In this document: positions 62,966 to 64,000 of the stretch, in pieces
How positions within the stretch are numbered: position 1 is the stretch's first letter
Layout: every line of letters begins with the position of its first letter
Translations under genes and position numbers: made by a program
Notes under the pieces: model-generated
Database searches by the model: none
Told to the model about the DNA's origin: nothing
Seen by the model: the letters and a program-made list of their open reading frames with translations, nothing else
Source: a virus
Strand: one strand, 5' to 3'
Length of the DNA: 64,000 bases
IMG/VR virus record: IMGVR_UViG_3300010885_044017
Coordinates: 62,001 to 126,000 of that record

Positions 62966-63730
62966 ATGGCAAAATTAAAAATTTCAACAACAACTTCGGT
63001 ATCATCAGTAAACTATCCACAAGCTCAAACGGATAGATTTGTCACACCAACCCAGGTCAACGGTAATCGCATCGGCGGCGTGGGTGGTGTCACCAGTCAG
63101 GTCGGCTTACAGATCAAGCCCACAGTGTTTGTCACTGGCGGCAGTGCCTTACCCGGCAGTATTACATCACAAAAAGGGGCTCACAAGTTTCGTGTGAGTG
63201 ATGGCACTAGAACAGGTGTATGCAAGTTGGTAAACAGTACAACACTAGCGGCAGGTCAAATGAACTTATGGGCAAACATCTGTGTTATTCCCAGTGCAAA
63301 CATAGCAGCAGCCAACATTGCCGGCAATGCCACACAAACTTGGGTGTCATGGACCACAGGTACAACCATTGGTCCAGTGGCAACGCCACGTGTGGGCGAC
63401 TATATTCTTGGATTCACCAGTGCCAACATTGGCGTATACGGTGCACAAGTTACTGCTGTAGTTTCCACTACCAACGTGGCTGTGGCTGTTACTGGTAATG
63501 TTTCCTCTTCTACTTTTGTGCTGGCCAACACCATGACATTAGTAAGTAGAATTGACAACAAGTATATACATGACTTCACCACTAATGGTACCCGTGACAG
63601 CACAGACGGTACAGTGACCTATTACACCAACGGTTTCAATCCAACTAGATTCCGTTATGTGTTGGGTGGAAATGCTGTGTCGGCATCAGCCACAATAACA
63701 TCGGGATTTGCCAGAGTAATCAGCGGTTAA
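62966..63730 (+). CDS. Virion structural protein of unknown function
   Basis: This 254-residue protein is beta-rich, with few charges and much Thr, Val, Gly and Asn (TTTSVSSVNYPQAQTDRF, NRIGGVGGVTSQVGLQIKPTV). It contains AHKFRVSDGTRTGVCKLVN and a long hydrophobic ending. It follows the capsid gene with its own late-promoter-like element, leader and downstream terminator, so it is probably an abundant virion component such as a head decoration or neck protein. No enzyme motif or named family is recognised. AAAGGAG is eight bases from the ATG. Confidence 0.62.
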   Translation: MAKLKISTTTSVSSVNYPQAQTDRFVTPTQVNGNRIGGVGGVTSQVGLQIKPTVFVTGGSALPGSITSQKGAHKFRVSDGTRTGVCKLVNSTTLAAGQMNLWANICVIPSANIAAANIAGNATQTWVSWTTGTTIGPVATPRVGDYILGFTSANIGVYGAQVTAVVSTTNVAVAVTGNVSSSTFVLANTMTLVSRIDNKYIHDFTTNGTRDSTDGTVTYYTNGFNPTRFRYVLGGNAVSASATITSGFARVISG

Positions 63731-63772
63731 TAACTATAATCAGCTGACGTCGATCAGCATGAATCAGTTCAA

Positions 63773-63808
63773 AACAGCCTGTCACAACACAGGTTGTTTT
63801 TTTTTTTG
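63773..63808 (+). terminator. Intrinsic terminator
   Basis: AACAGCCTGT (63773-63782) pairs with ACAGGTTGTT (63789-63798, one G-T wobble) across a six-base loop, and a run of twelve T residues ends it (to 63808). It closes the transcript of 62966-63730. Confidence 0.82.
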
Positions 63809-63828
63809 AAATTGTATATTAGATATTT

Positions 63829-63836
63829 GCTAAATA
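63829..63836 (+). promoter_or_regulatory. Late-promoter-like element GCTAAATA
   Basis: GCTAAATA, placed between the previous terminator and the ATG at 63858, is 21 bases upstream of that gene. It matches the element at 56713-56720 before the portal gene. Confidence 0.4.
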
Positions 63837-63857
63837 CTCTATAACAGGACTGTAAAG

Positions 63858-64000
63858 ATGGCAACTTTTAAAAGAATCTCAGGTGACTATACAATTCAAA
63901 GTGCAGGTGCCAGTGACAATGTCTACGTCAACACCAACACACTCACTGTGAATGGTAACTTGATAGTGACCGGTAACTCTACCAGTATCAACACCACCAA
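63858..64000 (+). CDS. Fibre-like virion protein (partial, C-terminus outside window)
   Basis: The ATG at 63858 opens a frame that runs off the window after 47 codons. The residues (ATFKRISGDYTIQSAGASD, then VYVNTNTLTVNGNLIVTGNST) are the start of fibre-like virion proteins in T4-like aquatic phages, where a short N-terminal hook leads into a NGNLIVTGN beta-helix shaft. It has a late-promoter-like element 21 bases upstream. No more can be said from the fragment. Confidence 0.6.
   Translation, partial: MATFKRISGDYTIQSAGASDNVYVNTNTLTVNGNLIVTGNSTSINTT

Noticed and set aside
1-64000. tRNA genes
   Set aside because: I saw no cloverleaf with T-loop and CCA-like end, although many T4-like phages have them; a tRNAscan run would settle it.

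Overview
The window is a piece of a T4-like (Straboviridae/Kyanoviridae-type) myovirus genome. The anchors are unmistakable T4 core proteins: portal gp20 (split by a frameshift), prohead protease gp21, scaffold gp22, major capsid gp23, baseplate gp6, gp25, gp53, gp5 and gp26, late sigma factor gp55, and recombination nuclease subunits gp46/gp47. Protein style (giant virion proteins, many small fibre-like proteins, polyglycine adhesin-like protein, radical SAM and SGNH accessory genes) resembles T4-like phages of aquatic Gram-negative bacteria. The cell-wall enzymes in the hub protein fit a Gram-negative host, but the sequence does not identify the host. I saw no tRNA, integrase, transposase or CRISPR array.

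Layout. (1) 1-10,533, minus strand: an accessory operon of overlapping genes. It holds four radical SAM genes (one cut by the window edge, one frameshifted), two stand-alone SGNH hydrolases, three GT-A-like glycosyltransferases, one further glycosyltransferase-like protein and two small unknowns. (2) 10,587-18,438, minus: six fibre/adhesin-type virion proteins, including two paralogues with a shared N-terminal module and a polyglycine protein. (3) 18,473-43,894, minus: a 4,321-residue virion protein with FG-GAP-like and dockerin-like segments, then baseplate gp6, gp25, a very large multi-enzyme gp5, a 993-residue hub candidate, gp53 and a further baseplate/tail protein. (4) 44,016-52,837, plus: gp55, SGNH hydrolase, gp47, two radical SAM genes, gp46, two more radical SAM genes, and a GIY-YIG-like nuclease. 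(5) 52,838-53,302: a 465-base gene-free stretch full of strong hairpins, probably a large structured RNA. (6) 53,303-54,369, minus: a two-gene island, gp26 and a small hub partner. (7) 54,422-64,000, plus: tape measure, portal, prohead core, protease, scaffold, capsid, and two virion proteins, the last cut by the window edge.

How it works together. Regions 2, 3, 6 and 7 build the particle. Most of these transcription units begin after a TATAAATA-like element of the kind read by gp55, which is encoded here. Regions 1 and 4 carry eight radical SAM proteins of two architectures (N-terminal twitch domain; C-terminal SPASM-like domain) beside SGNH hydrolases and glycosyltransferases. My inference is a phage-encoded pathway that builds or edits a glycan or other modification, possibly on virion fibres, DNA or the host surface; the substrate is not visible. 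The most notable items are this radical SAM/SGNH/glycosyltransferase system and its insertion between gp47 and gp46, the structured RNA, the hub protein with five predicted enzymatic modules, and two single-base frameshifts in genes that should be intact.
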